A stretch of DNA of 64,000 nt from Actinomyces marseillensis (GTDB taxonomy: Bacteria > Actinomycetota > Actinomycetes > Actinomycetales > Actinomycetaceae): the NCBI RefSeq assembly GCF_900155605.1, contig NZ_LT707420.1, forward strand, positions 939,576 to 1,003,575, read 5' to 3'. The notes under the pieces were generated by a model. That model had not been told where the DNA came from. It did not search any database and worked only from the letters and a program-made list of their open reading frames with translations. A program made the position numbers and the translations under genes. Of this stretch, positions 1 through 7,364 are shown in pieces; within the stretch, counting starts at the first letter, position 1, and every line of letters starts with the position of its first letter.

Positions 1-947
1 GCAACAGGCGTATCTTCCACATGGAAATCATCTGAAAGTTTGAAGGGATTTTGCCCGGTGTCTCCCGGAGTTAGCGAGCCGGAGAAACCTGTTCCACTTT
101 GGTAACTCAGCGGAACTGCGAAACCTCGCTGCTCGCGTTCCTTTCTCCTGCTGTTTGCGCGCATGATCATGGGAACGCCGATGATGAAGAAGAAACAGAC
201 GACCGGAACCAGAATGATCTTGATAATCGTCCCGATTCCGCGTGGAGGCCGGTAAGGAGTGGGACTGGGGGACGGGGTATAGGGCGTGATGGAACGGGTG
301 TGTACTACTGCCTTGAGACCAGAAGGAAGTCCGGCGGGAACGACACCGTTCACTTCCTTGCGCTCGATTGCGTGGAAGTCACTGAAGATCTGCACGCTTC
401 CCTTCGCTCCGATCAGCGTTTCCGATGTGCTCATCCACTTCGCTTCATCAGCGGAATTATCGTCTTCATCCAGTACCGCTCCGGGGCTGAGTTCCGAAAT
501 GGTCAGGTAGCTCCCCTGCAGGTATGCGTCATGGCGCGTCAGTTTGACGTCACTGGGAAGCCCAAGATTGAGCTCTTCATACTTCAGGAGTTTTGCGGCA
601 AAAGTAAGGTTTCCTTGGTCATCGATCTCGATGTATGGATTAACAAAACGATTGAACTTTGTTGTAATTCTGCAATCATTCGAGTAAGTTCCCGCCTCAA
701 AGTGCACTTCGGACCATTCCGTTACCTGGGGTACTGCTTCGCACGCTTTCTGATCGAGACTCTTGGAATAATCGCCGATATAGATTGAGTAGCTCACACC
801 CGATGTGCCGACAAAGAATTCCTCGGCAAGCTCGACCTCGTTTCGCGCGGCGTGTGCCGGGGAGGCGCCAAGTATCCCGCCGACAATGCTCAGCACGCAC
901 ATGCATGCAAGGAAAAGGGTTTTCGTTTCTCGTCGTAAGACCTGCAA
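1..947 (-). CDS. LppM-like secreted membrane protein, paralog 1 (partial, C-terminus beyond window)
   Basis: At least 315 residues; the 3' end lies left of base 1. I chose a TTG start at 947 because AAGGAAT lies about 6 bases upstream; the next ATG (902) would cut into the signal peptide. Residues 1-33 form a signal peptide ending SPAHA. A Cys pair (about 69 and 92) and a segment NPYIEIDDQG...TF match the paralogs at 1006, 2068 and 3133. A transmembrane helix rich in Ile/Val/Phe follows a Pro/Ser/Thr linker. The tail is basic (RRKERE), then has GFAVPLSYQ and NPFKLSDD, close to the tail of the next gene. Order of elements resembles the LppM/DUF3153 family; that assignment is inference. Function unknown. 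Confidence 0.72.
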   Translation of the reverse strand, partial: MQVLRRETKTLFLACMCVLSIVGGILGASPAHAARNEVELAEEFFVGTSGVSYSIYIGDYSKSLDQKACEAVPQVTEWSEVHFEAGTYSNDCRITTKFNRFVNPYIEIDDQGNLTFAAKLLKYEELNLGLPSDVKLTRHDAYLQGSYLTISELSPGAVLDEDDNSADEAKWMSTSETLIGAKGSVQIFSDFHAIERKEVNGVVPAGLPSGLKAVVHTRSITPYTPSPSPTPYRPPRGIGTIIKIILVPVVCFFFIIGVPMIMRANSRRKEREQRGFAVPLSYQSGTGFSGSLTPGDTGQNPFKLSDDFHVEDTPV

Positions 948-1005
948 TGGTGATTCCTTGTCTGGTAGTGCCAGATTTCCGAGGCCGTGCCCCAGCGGCG
1001 TGCGT

Positions 1006-2010
1006 TTAGTTCGATGGTGGTGCGTAGGGGTTCGTCGGCCCCTGAGTTGAAGAAAGGGGCTCAACGGCTGAAGGAGTTGAGTGCTCGGCAGAAGGAACAG
1101 AAACCTCGTCAGCTGAAAGAGCGAAGGGATTCTTCGTCTGCGAAGCGGAAGTAGGCATACTCGGCTGATATGCGGTGGGGATGACGAAGCCACTGCTCTC
1201 TCGCTTGCGGCGCTTCTTATTCGCCCTCCTCACCAGGTAAATCGTCCCAAACACAACAACAATGGGACCGAACATGAAGTACTTACCAATAGAACTTGTG
1301 AGGAGGGATGGGGTAGGAAGAGCGCCGGTGGCACGCCACGTAGGGCTTGGGGAAGAAGAGGGCTGGAGCGCTTCAAGACTGGTCGGCATGTCGGCAGCAG
1401 CTATGCCCTTGTACTCTTGGCGTTCTTGGGTGTGGAAATAATCATTTTGCTCGAGAGTTCCCTCTGCTCCAAGGACTCGAGCTGATGCATTTTCCCAGGT
1501 AACAGTGTCGGAGTATTCGCTTCGATCGAGACTAGCGCCCGGGGTTGCCTTTGTTCCCCGGAAATAAGTACCGCTCAGAGAAAAACGGCGGGAGGTAACC
1601 GAGGCATCATTTGGAAAAGTGAGCCCCAGATCGTCAAGAGTGACTTGCTTTGCAGCAAAAGTAACGTTTCCGTTGCTATCGACGCCGATATAAGGATTGA
1701 CGTGACGATTGAAGTCCGTCGTGATCTCACAACGGCTGTAGTACTTACTTGTCGAAAAATCGACGATTGACCACTCCTGGACAAATGGCAGCGCAGTACA
1801 CGTGTCCTCAGTGATGGTCTGAGATTCGTCGGTCACAGTGACCCTGTATTGAGTGCGACCATCGCGCTCAATACGAACGTCCTCGTTGATTCTGATGTCT
1901 TTGTCCAAGGCATGTGCAGGCTGAGCCCCAGCGATGGGGAGAAAAAGAGTCAGCGCACAGGCGCATGCAAGGACAGGGGCGTGTGTGTGTCGATGAAGTG
2001 GCAGGTGCAT
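1006..2010 (-). CDS. LppM-like secreted membrane protein, paralog 2
   Basis: 334 residues. ATG at 2010 is preceded by AAAGGAG with 6 bases spacing; an out-of-frame ATG 4 bases upstream was rejected. Signal peptide to about residue 34 (QPAHA). Cys71 and Cys94 are spaced like those of the paralogs, followed by NPYIGVDSNG and TFAAK, then a hydrophobic-patterned stretch (LDDLGLTFP) and TVTWEN near 170. Transmembrane helix about 244-260, then KKRRKRE as a stop-transfer signal and a 70-residue Pro/Ser-rich cytoplasmic tail with NPFALS and NPYAPP. Predicted topology is outside-facing N-domain with an inside tail. The 57-58 bp gaps on both sides and the common strand suggest co-transcription with paralogs 1, 3 and 4. 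No function is known to me. Confidence 0.8.
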   Translation of the reverse strand: MHLPLHRHTHAPVLACACALTLFLPIAGAQPAHALDKDIRINEDVRIERDGRTQYRVTVTDESQTITEDTCTALPFVQEWSIVDFSTSKYYSRCEITTDFNRHVNPYIGVDSNGNVTFAAKQVTLDDLGLTFPNDASVTSRRFSLSGTYFRGTKATPGASLDRSEYSDTVTWENASARVLGAEGTLEQNDYFHTQERQEYKGIAAADMPTSLEALQPSSSPSPTWRATGALPTPSLLTSSIGKYFMFGPIVVVFGTIYLVRRANKKRRKRESSGFVIPTAYQPSMPTSASQTKNPFALSADEVSVPSAEHSTPSAVEPLSSTQGPTNPYAPPSN

Positions 2011-2067
2011 GCATGACTCCTTTGAGTGAGGTGGCCGTGAAGCGGCTGCGTCTCAGTGTGAAGAATA

Positions 2068-3117
2068 CTAGTTTGTCGGGGGAGCGAAGCGGCTTCGCGG
2101 GGAAGACGAAGGATCGTCTGGCGTAACACCGCTTTGCGCGGAAGACTCCGGTGGAGAAGGGATTCTCTCTTCGGGAGGAAGAACGAAGGGGGAACGAGGC
2201 GAAGCTCTTCCCTCCGCGTGGTCATCGCTGAGCTCCTCATCGACTTTTGCTTCGGTTTGACGATGGGATATTTGAGCGTCCTGCCGCTGTTTTGCATTCC
2301 ATATTGAGTACACGCCGAAGGCTGCGAAGACGAATACGCTGAGCCCCATGATCTTTCTGATGAGAGCATCACCGTCGATGTCTACCAGTGGTGTATGCGT
2401 TGGCGGAACCGAAGAGGAACGCGGTGTGCTTGTGGTGCGTGGTGTAGCTTGCGTACTTCGCGATGGAGCGGCTACTACTTCAAGGTCTGTCGGAAGCTCG
2501 TCAGGCGCGACTTCCGGCATTGAAACGCGCCTGGTTGATCGGAAATCGCTTGTAGGCGAAAAAGTACCAACAGCCGCAAGGGAAGAGCCAAGATCGCCAC
2601 TCCACTGGACATGCATGCTGTTTCGCGGCCCGTTACTCACAGTGCCACCGGGACTCATTTTTGAGATCTTTAGGCTGATCCCCGCGAAGCTGAGATCTCG
2701 AGTGAGATAGGACGTGCCCTCCGGGAAGGAAACCTTGAAATCCTCAAAGCGAAGGGGACGCGTGACAAAAGTAAAAGCTCCATCCTCACTGGCCTCCACA
2801 TAAGGGTTGTTTAACGTGAAGAAACTCGCCTTGATCGAACACGTCTTGCGCTGTGGATCAGTGGAATAGCTGGTCTGGGCATTATTCCGCGCTTGAGGAA
2901 GAGCCTTGCAGCTATCCTCCGTGATCGTCCCCGAGAAGTCAAAAACCCACAGTTCGTACGACAACAACCCCATATCGTAGAAAACGAACGACTCGTGGAT
3001 CGTCACGCGATTATTCACGGCATGCGCAGGAGCCCCTTGGAAAAGCAGAAGAAAAGCTCCCGCGCACACGCAACTCAGGACACAAGCAAGCAATCGCCTC
3101 GGCAATGAAAAAGCCAC
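2068..3117 (-). CDS. LppM-like secreted membrane protein, paralog 3
   Basis: 349 residues from a GTG at 3117, chosen because GGGAG lies 5 bases upstream; a TTG 12 bases earlier is possible but has poor spacing. Signal peptide to about residue 33 (GAPAHA). Conserved Cys70 and Cys93, NPYVEASEDG, FEDFKVSFPEG, MSPGG near 154-158 and a W in the final strand (HVQWSG). Transmembrane helix about 256-273, followed by a charged, Pro/Ser-rich cytoplasmic tail with SPFVLPPEE and RFAPPTN, which echo the NPF and NPYAPP motifs of paralog 2. Only 15 bp separate it from the stop of paralog 4, so these two are almost certainly co-transcribed. Function unknown. Confidence 0.8.
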   Translation of the reverse strand: MAFSLPRRLLACVLSCVCAGAFLLLFQGAPAHAVNNRVTIHESFVFYDMGLLSYELWVFDFSGTITEDSCKALPQARNNAQTSYSTDPQRKTCSIKASFFTLNNPYVEASEDGAFTFVTRPLRFEDFKVSFPEGTSYLTRDLSFAGISLKISKMSPGGTVSNGPRNSMHVQWSGDLGSSLAAVGTFSPTSDFRSTRRVSMPEVAPDELPTDLEVVAAPSRSTQATPRTTSTPRSSSVPPTHTPLVDIDGDALIRKIMGLSVFVFAAFGVYSIWNAKQRQDAQISHRQTEAKVDEELSDDHAEGRASPRSPFVLPPEERIPSPPESSAQSGVTPDDPSSSPRSRFAPPTN

Positions 3118-3132
3118 GTACGCTCCCAATGC

Positions 3133-3978
3133 CTACTGGCCCAAGCCAGGGGAGGGGAGGGGAAGCGGAGGAGAAGGGCGCGAGCGCTTACGAGCCGAGC
3201 GCGCAAGTATCGCGATGCTAACAATCAAGATCACCATCGACGAGATGAGTAACTTCGAGCTCGGGCATGAACACGTCTCACGATCTCCGGGATAAGGTAG
3301 CGCTCCCGTCGCTGGAGTGAAAGGAGTGCTCGTCGTCGAGGGCCTCGCCGGAATATCCTCGAGGCCAGAAGGAAGCTCGACGGGGGCGATTCCTTGATAC
3401 TCAACGCGATTAGTCGTGCGGAAATCTTCCGCTTTCTCGATGGTTCCCGCGACGCCAACGATCTGAGGAACATCGTCCTTCCACGTAATAAAGCCCTTGA
3501 CGCTATCGCTAACTTTTCCTCCGGGACTCATCTGTGAAAGTTGACCGGTATCAGCGCTGAAGTGGAACTCGTGCTCTGTTAGGGAAGTTCCCGCGGGAAA
3601 AGTGATGTTGAGGTCCGACAATTGGATGCTCTTTGCCGCGAAGACAAAGTTCCCTTCTTGGTCAGTGCCAACATAGGGGTTCTTGTCGCGCGTGTATTCC
3701 GTAGCGATCTGGCAGTTGCTTGCCGCTGGCGCAGCTTTAAAGTGCACCTCTGACCACTCGATGACCTGGGAGAGGGAGTTGCACGTGTCCAGAGTGATGG
3801 TCTTCGTTAAGTCGACAATCTTCAAGCGGTACGTGATTGATCCCGAGGCTGAGAGCGAATACTGCTCCTCGATCTGAACGCCCTGATCTTGAGCGTGGGC
3901 GGGCGTCGCGCTCAGTGCAGCGGTAAGAGTGAGCGCGCAAGCGAGGGAGGCGGCACGCTTCAGTAGAGAGAGCGTCAT
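3133..3978 (-). CDS. LppM-like secreted membrane protein, paralog 4
   Basis: 281 residues; ATG with GAAGGAA about 5 bases upstream. Signal peptide to residue 29 (TPAHA). Cys66 and Cys89 with NPYVGTDQEG, SDLNITFPAG, MSPGGKVS and FITWKD as in paralogs 1-3. Transmembrane helix about 243-259, then a short basic and Pro-rich tail ending LPSPGLGQ, much shorter than its neighbours. It carries two extra Cys (CSC, near 236-238) just before the helix, absent in the others. The leader shares GGCCTCGGAAATC and an AAGGAATC ribosome site with paralog 1, pointing to a common duplication. It is the first gene of the 1-4 subgroup and probably carries the subgroup promoter in 3979-4063. Confidence 0.8.
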   Translation of the reverse strand: MTLSLLKRAASLACALTLTAALSATPAHAQDQGVQIEEQYSLSASGSITYRLKIVDLTKTITLDTCNSLSQVIEWSEVHFKAAPAASNCQIATEYTRDKNPYVGTDQEGNFVFAAKSIQLSDLNITFPAGTSLTEHEFHFSADTGQLSQMSPGGKVSDSVKGFITWKDDVPQIVGVAGTIEKAEDFRTTNRVEYQGIAPVELPSGLEDIPARPSTTSTPFTPATGALPYPGDRETCSCPSSKLLISSMVILIVSIAILARSARKRSRPSPPLPLPSPGLGQ

Positions 3979-4063
3979 CAGGATTCCTTCTGTTCAGCAG
4001 TTGATTTCCGAGGCCGGAGCGGGCTTGGTGCGTCTGTGAAGTGAGGGAGCGGTGGAGAAGACA

Positions 4064-4096
4064 GTGGGGCGAACGCTTCGACCGCGCTCGCCCCAC
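4064..4096 (-). terminator. Probable terminator after paralog 5
   Basis: Inverted repeat GTGGGGCGA (4064-4072) and TCGCCCCAC (4088-4096) just downstream of the stop of the 4121 gene on the minus strand. The following bases are pyrimidine-rich (TGTCTTCTCC) rather than a clean U run, so termination may be partial. Confidence 0.5.
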
Positions 4097-4120
4097 CGGC
4101 TGTTCAGGTTTGAGAGCTAC

Positions 4121-5053
4121 TCAGGCCTGAGGGTACTGTCCGGGCTGCTGTCCCTGATCAGGGTATTGACCCGGCTGCTGCGGGTACTGCTCAGCCTGCG
4201 GGTACTGTGCGGGCTGTTGCGGGTACTGACCCTGCTGCGGGTACTGCGCCGGATCCACAGGAGCCTGGCCGGTCGGAGCGGGGTACTGTCCGGGCTGAGG
4301 CATCGCACCGGGGTAGGTGCCGGGGTATGCGCCGGGTGCGCCCATGGGCTGCGCCTGAGTCTTCTTGCGGTTGCTCATCACGACGAAGAACACGATGCCG
4401 CCGATGACGACAACGGCCAGAATGCCAAGAAGAACCCACTTCATACTTGAAGACGAAGATGAGGAAGAAGAAGTGCTGCTCCTATCGGAGGAGGTATCCG
4501 AAGAAGACTTGCCAGATGCTGCACCTGAACCATCGGTGGTGCCCTTAACGGAAACGTTATCGCTCACGTCGGTCCACGTGACCGTTCCGGTCGCCTTGTC
4601 AATGGTGCCGCCGTTGTCTGCAGTTGTGGGGACCATGCCGCCTGAGAACTTTGCGGTGACCTTCTGCATTGTGATGCCGGGCATCACTGATGACAGGCGC
4701 GAGACAGCAGTCTCTGTCTGGGAGGTGAAAGTAAAGTCCTTGCCGCTGATGTCAAGGACCTGCGAAATCTCGCTGCTCTTAAAGGACTGGCTGACATCGC
4801 AGATGTGGGAAGAACCGCTGGTGCGGAAAGCCGTGGTTGCTCCGGCAGTCTTCGCACTCTTGCACATGGACTCCGAGATCAGAGTACCGCTGGTGTCGAT
4901 CATGCTCAGGGTGTAGCTTCCCGATGTGGTCGAGGTGAATTCGTAGGTTTCTTCGAGGTCAATGCTCGGAGCTGCAATAGCTGAACCGGTCACCATGGCA
5001 AAGGTGCCAGCAAGCGCCAGAGTTCCGATGACTCCAAGAGAGCGTCGCTTCAT
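4121..5053 (-). CDS. LppM-like secreted membrane protein with QYPQ-repeat tail, paralog 5
   Basis: 310 residues. ATG 5053 has GAAGGAA upstream; an in-frame upstream ATG was rejected because it lies inside the duplicated promoter block. Signal peptide to about residue 28. Cys64 and Cys85, SGKDFTFTS, a strand ending GTVTWTD (about 156-162), then a Ser-rich linker (176-203), one transmembrane helix (205-227), NRKK, and an 80-residue Pro/Gln/Tyr/Gly tail with about seven QYP units (QYPQQ, QYPAP, QYPQA). The tail would be cytoplasmic. Family assignment (LppM/DUF3153-like) rests on order of elements, including the GG-x-TADNGGTID-x-TVTW segment. It belongs with paralogs 6 and 7 as a second subgroup with its own promoter. 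Confidence 0.82.
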   Translation of the reverse strand: MKRRSLGVIGTLALAGTFAMVTGSAIAAPSIDLEETYEFTSTTSGSYTLSMIDTSGTLISESMCKSAKTAGATTAFRTSGSSHICDVSQSFKSSEISQVLDISGKDFTFTSQTETAVSRLSSVMPGITMQKVTAKFSGGMVPTTADNGGTIDKATGTVTWTDVSDNVSVKGTTDGSGAASGKSSSDTSSDRSSTSSSSSSSSSMKWVLLGILAVVVIGGIVFFVVMSNRKKTQAQPMGAPGAYPGTYPGAMPQPGQYPAPTGQAPVDPAQYPQQGQYPQQPAQYPQAEQYPQQPGQYPDQGQQPGQYPQA

Positions 5054-5178
5054 GAGTGTTCCTTCTCGGTATATGAGGACAGACAAACAAAAGAATAGGC
5101 ACAATCGTCTCGGCTGACGAATTGTGTATCGTTTAAATTACAGAATGCTGAGCGTTTGCTGAATGTGTAGCTTGGGGG
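5054..5178. repeat. Duplicated intergenic promoter block, copy 1
   Basis: These 125 bases between paralogs 6 and 5 align without gaps to 6019-6143, with 8 differences by eye. The block holds the ribosome-binding site, the promoter and the 3' boundary of the next gene, so gene plus promoter was duplicated as a unit. Confidence 0.9.
5092..5121 (-). promoter_or_regulatory. Promoter of paralog 5 with overlapping inverted repeat
   Basis: On the minus strand TTCGTC (5116-5121) and TATTCT (5092-5097) are separated by 18 bases. The -10 is preceded by TGCC as in extended -10 sites. An imperfect inverted repeat (CACAATCGTC ... GACGAATTGTG) covers the spacer and -35 and could be an operator. The same pair recurs upstream of paralogs 6 and 7. 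Confidence 0.55.
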
Positions 5179-6018
5179 TTAGCCCTGAGGGTACTGCCCT
5201 GGCTGCTGTGGGTATTGGCCTGGTGTGGGGTACTGACCCTGTTGTGGGTATTGGCCGCCTTGGGGCTGGGCCTTCTTGCGGTTGTTCATGACAACGAATG
5301 CACCGATGCCACCGATGACGATGACTGCCAAGACCAGCAAGAGGATCCACTTCGAGCCGGAAGAAGAGGAAGACGAGGTGGAATCAGGCGTTGAGGATGC
5401 TGCGCTGGTGGAGTCGGAATCTGCTGAGGCACTGCTTGTCGAACTGCTCTTCGCTGTGGAAGAAGCAGCTGCCTTACCGTCCGTACTGCCCTTTACTTTG
5501 ACATTAATCTTGACATTGGACCAAGTGACTGTGCCCGTCGACTTATCGATCGTGCCGCCATTATCGGCAGAACTGGGAACCAAGCCGCCAGCGAACTTCG
5601 CAGTCACCTTCCCAATGCTGTCAATTTTGTCGTCGGGGAACTCTTTAGACATGACCTTCAACACGCCATCAGACTCGGAAGTGAAGGTGAAGTTGTTTCC
5701 AGAGACCTCCAAGAGCTCATCGATATCAGTTTCGTTGACCTCGGTGATTACATCACAGACGTTAACTGAGCCTTCTGTGTGGAACTTGGTGCTGAGCTCT
5801 GGGTTCTTGCTTGAAATGTAGCTGCATGTATACTCTGTCATCAAAGTCTTCGAGCTGTCCCTGAAATGCTGGGTATAGCTCAAGTGAGTTGCAGAGGTGA
5901 AATCGTAGGTCTCTTCCACGCTAAAACGCGGCTCGTCAGCGAAAGCTGGTCCTGTCGCCAACAAGAGGCTGGCTGTGAGTGCCAGGGCGCCTGCTGCCCC
6001 GATCGTGCGTCGCTTCAT
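5179..6018 (-). CDS. LppM-like secreted membrane protein with QYPQ-repeat tail, paralog 6
   Basis: 279 residues; ATG 6018 with GAAGGAA upstream. Nearly the same leader as paralog 5 (MKRRTIG against MKRRSLG). Signal peptide to about residue 28 (GPAFA). Cys65 and Cys88, SGNNFTFTS, SADNGGTIDKSTGTVTW (about 150-166), a Ser/Ala/Thr linker (180-221), transmembrane helix 223-244, NNRKK, and a short Gln/Pro/Gly/Tyr tail with QYPQQ repeats. It is the closest relative of paralog 5; with the intergenic copy this marks a recent tandem duplication. Extracellular domain with a disulfide is inferred. Function unknown. Confidence 0.82.
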   Translation of the reverse strand: MKRRTIGAAGALALTASLLLATGPAFADEPRFSVEETYDFTSATHLSYTQHFRDSSKTLMTEYTCSYISSKNPELSTKFHTEGSVNVCDVITEVNETDIDELLEVSGNNFTFTSESDGVLKVMSKEFPDDKIDSIGKVTAKFAGGLVPSSADNGGTIDKSTGTVTWSNVKINVKVKGSTDGKAAASSTAKSSSTSSASADSDSTSAASSTPDSTSSSSSSGSKWILLLVLAVIVIGGIGAFVVMNNRKKAQPQGGQYPQQGQYPTPGQYPQQPGQYPQG

Positions 6019-6143
6019 GAGAGTTCCTTCTCGATATATGAGGACAGACAAACAAAAGAATAGGCACAATCGTCGCGGCTGACGAATTGTGTATCGTTTA
6101 AATTACAGAATGCTGAGTGGATGCTGAATGCGCAGCTTGGGGG
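6019..6143. repeat. Duplicated intergenic promoter block, copy 2
   Basis: Gap-free counterpart of 5054-5178 (8 differences in 125). It lies between paralogs 7 and 6, at exactly the same distance from both flanking genes as copy 1. Confidence 0.9.
6057..6086 (-). promoter_or_regulatory. Promoter of paralog 6
   Basis: Minus strand: TTCGTC (6081-6086), 18-base spacer, TATTCT (6057-6062), same as at 5092-5121, including the inverted repeat around the -35. Confidence 0.55.
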
Positions 6144-7079
6144 TTAGCCCTGCGGATACTGGCCTGGCTGCTGCGGATACTGCCCAGATTGTTGCCCTTG
6201 TTCGGGTGGCTGCCATTGTTGTTGCTGCGGGTTGAACTGCTCTGGCTGTGGCGGAGGCGCTGCCTGCCATTGCTGTGGGGAAACCTGGCCCTGCGATGGG
6301 AAGTATTGAGTGTGCTGGGGGTATTGACCCGGTTGTGGCATAGGCTGCTCGATGATGGGGGCCGGGTACGTTCCTGGTGCAGGCATGGACTCTAAGTGGG
6401 GTTTCTTCTGACCTCGCAGCACCAAGAAAATTGCGGTGCCACCACCAATGAGGATCAGGCCAGCAACCCCGAGGAATATCCAGTTGTTGTTCGAAGAGGA
6501 AGAGACGTTAGAAGTTGGGGAGGAAGTTGGGGATTCGCTCGCCTCGGACGTAGGTGAAGCACCGGCTTTGGTAGTTCCCTTGACCGTCACATTCCGGGTG
6601 ATGTGCGTCCAGGTGACGGTTGTCTGTTTCTCATTGATTTTTCCGTCAAAGTCTGCGGTCTTTGCGACCCAACCTTTAGGGAAGGTCACACTGACTTCCT
6701 TAAAGGACATGCCTTCAAAACTCTTATCAATCAAGACGGCAGTCATAGAAGTAAAAGTGAACTCTGAACCGTCGATCTTTAGACGTTCGCTGACTGCGTC
6801 ATCCTTAATGACCTGAACAAGGTCGCAAATACTGTTGGTGCCTTGTACTCGGAAGTGCGCCTGGGTGTAGTCTCCGGGTTTGCTCGTGCACTTGTCTTTG
6901 GTGATCGTCTGCCCGGTGGGATCGATCATGCTGACAGTGTGTCCAATTTCAGTTGGAGACGTGATCTGATAACTGTCTTTTAGTTCGTAGTACGGGTCGG
7001 CAAAAGAAGCGTTTCCTGCCGAAGCGCAAGTTATGGCGATCGCAAGTGCGCAGATGATTCCCAGCATGCGTTGCTTCAT
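6144..7079 (-). CDS. LppM-like secreted membrane protein with Gln/Pro-rich tail, paralog 7
   Basis: 311 residues; ATG 7079 with AAAGGAA upstream. Signal peptide about 1-27. Cys64 and Cys85, DGSEFTFTS, VTFPKGWVAKTAD and QTTVTWTH follow the family order. Ser/Thr/Pro linker 171-197, transmembrane helix about 200-221, then GQKK and a 90-residue tail very rich in Gln and Pro ending GQYPQQPGQYPQG. The VTFP-K-G ... TVTW segment is the one most like the LppM core. It is first in the array on its strand and divergent from the permease at 7365. Function unknown. Confidence 0.82.
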   Translation of the reverse strand: MKQRMLGIICALAIAITCASAGNASFADPYYELKDSYQITSPTEIGHTVSMIDPTGQTITKDKCTSKPGDYTQAHFRVQGTNSICDLVQVIKDDAVSERLKIDGSEFTFTSMTAVLIDKSFEGMSFKEVSVTFPKGWVAKTADFDGKINEKQTTVTWTHITRNVTVKGTTKAGASPTSEASESPTSSPTSNVSSSSNNNWIFLGVAGLILIGGGTAIFLVLRGQKKPHLESMPAPGTYPAPIIEQPMPQPGQYPQHTQYFPSQGQVSPQQWQAAPPPQPEQFNPQQQQWQPPEQGQQSGQYPQQPGQYPQG

Positions 7080-7112
7080 CACAATTCCTTTGTCCAAGGG
7101 ACGACTATTCAC

Positions 7113-7142
7113 AGAATAGGCATTGAATGCGATCGTGACGAA
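7113..7142 (-). promoter_or_regulatory. Promoter of paralog 7
   Basis: Minus strand: TTCGTC (7137-7142), 18-base spacer, TATTCT (7113-7118). Outside these elements the sequence differs from copies 1 and 2, so the two boxes and their spacing appear conserved by selection rather than by recent copying. Confidence 0.5.
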
Positions 7143-7213
7143 TTTGAATGTTGTCTGGATAGTGTGACTCTCTCAATGGATGGGTGTATCCACTTTGCGG
7201 GGTACTTGATCAT

Positions 7214-7241
7214 TTTCAGCAGTCGGTAACAGGGGTATAAC
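7214..7241 (+). promoter_or_regulatory. Weak candidate promoter for the lysine permease
   Basis: TTTCAG (7214-7219), 16-base spacer, TATAAC (7236-7241). The remaining divergent gap (7080-7364, 285 bases) shows nothing else I can name apart from the paralog 7 promoter. Confidence 0.3.
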
Positions 7242-7364
7242 TTTGCTCACACTCATGTCCAAAAGGTAAACAAAGCGGAAAGCTCAGGTCATGCAATGGC
7301 AGACTATGAGGACCAGAGTCGGCGGCGTCCGGCCGCGGACCGATAAACCATAGGAGAGTGCGGC

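Noticed and set aside
99..788. A 229-codon plus-strand frame at the left edge
   Set aside because: The minus-strand frame here encodes a signal peptide, Cys pair and membrane helix shared with six paralogs, so this one is a shadow.
4121..4378. The QYPQ-coding repeats as a non-coding tandem repeat
   Set aside because: The repeats stay in frame with the protein and vary at third positions, so they are protein repeats.
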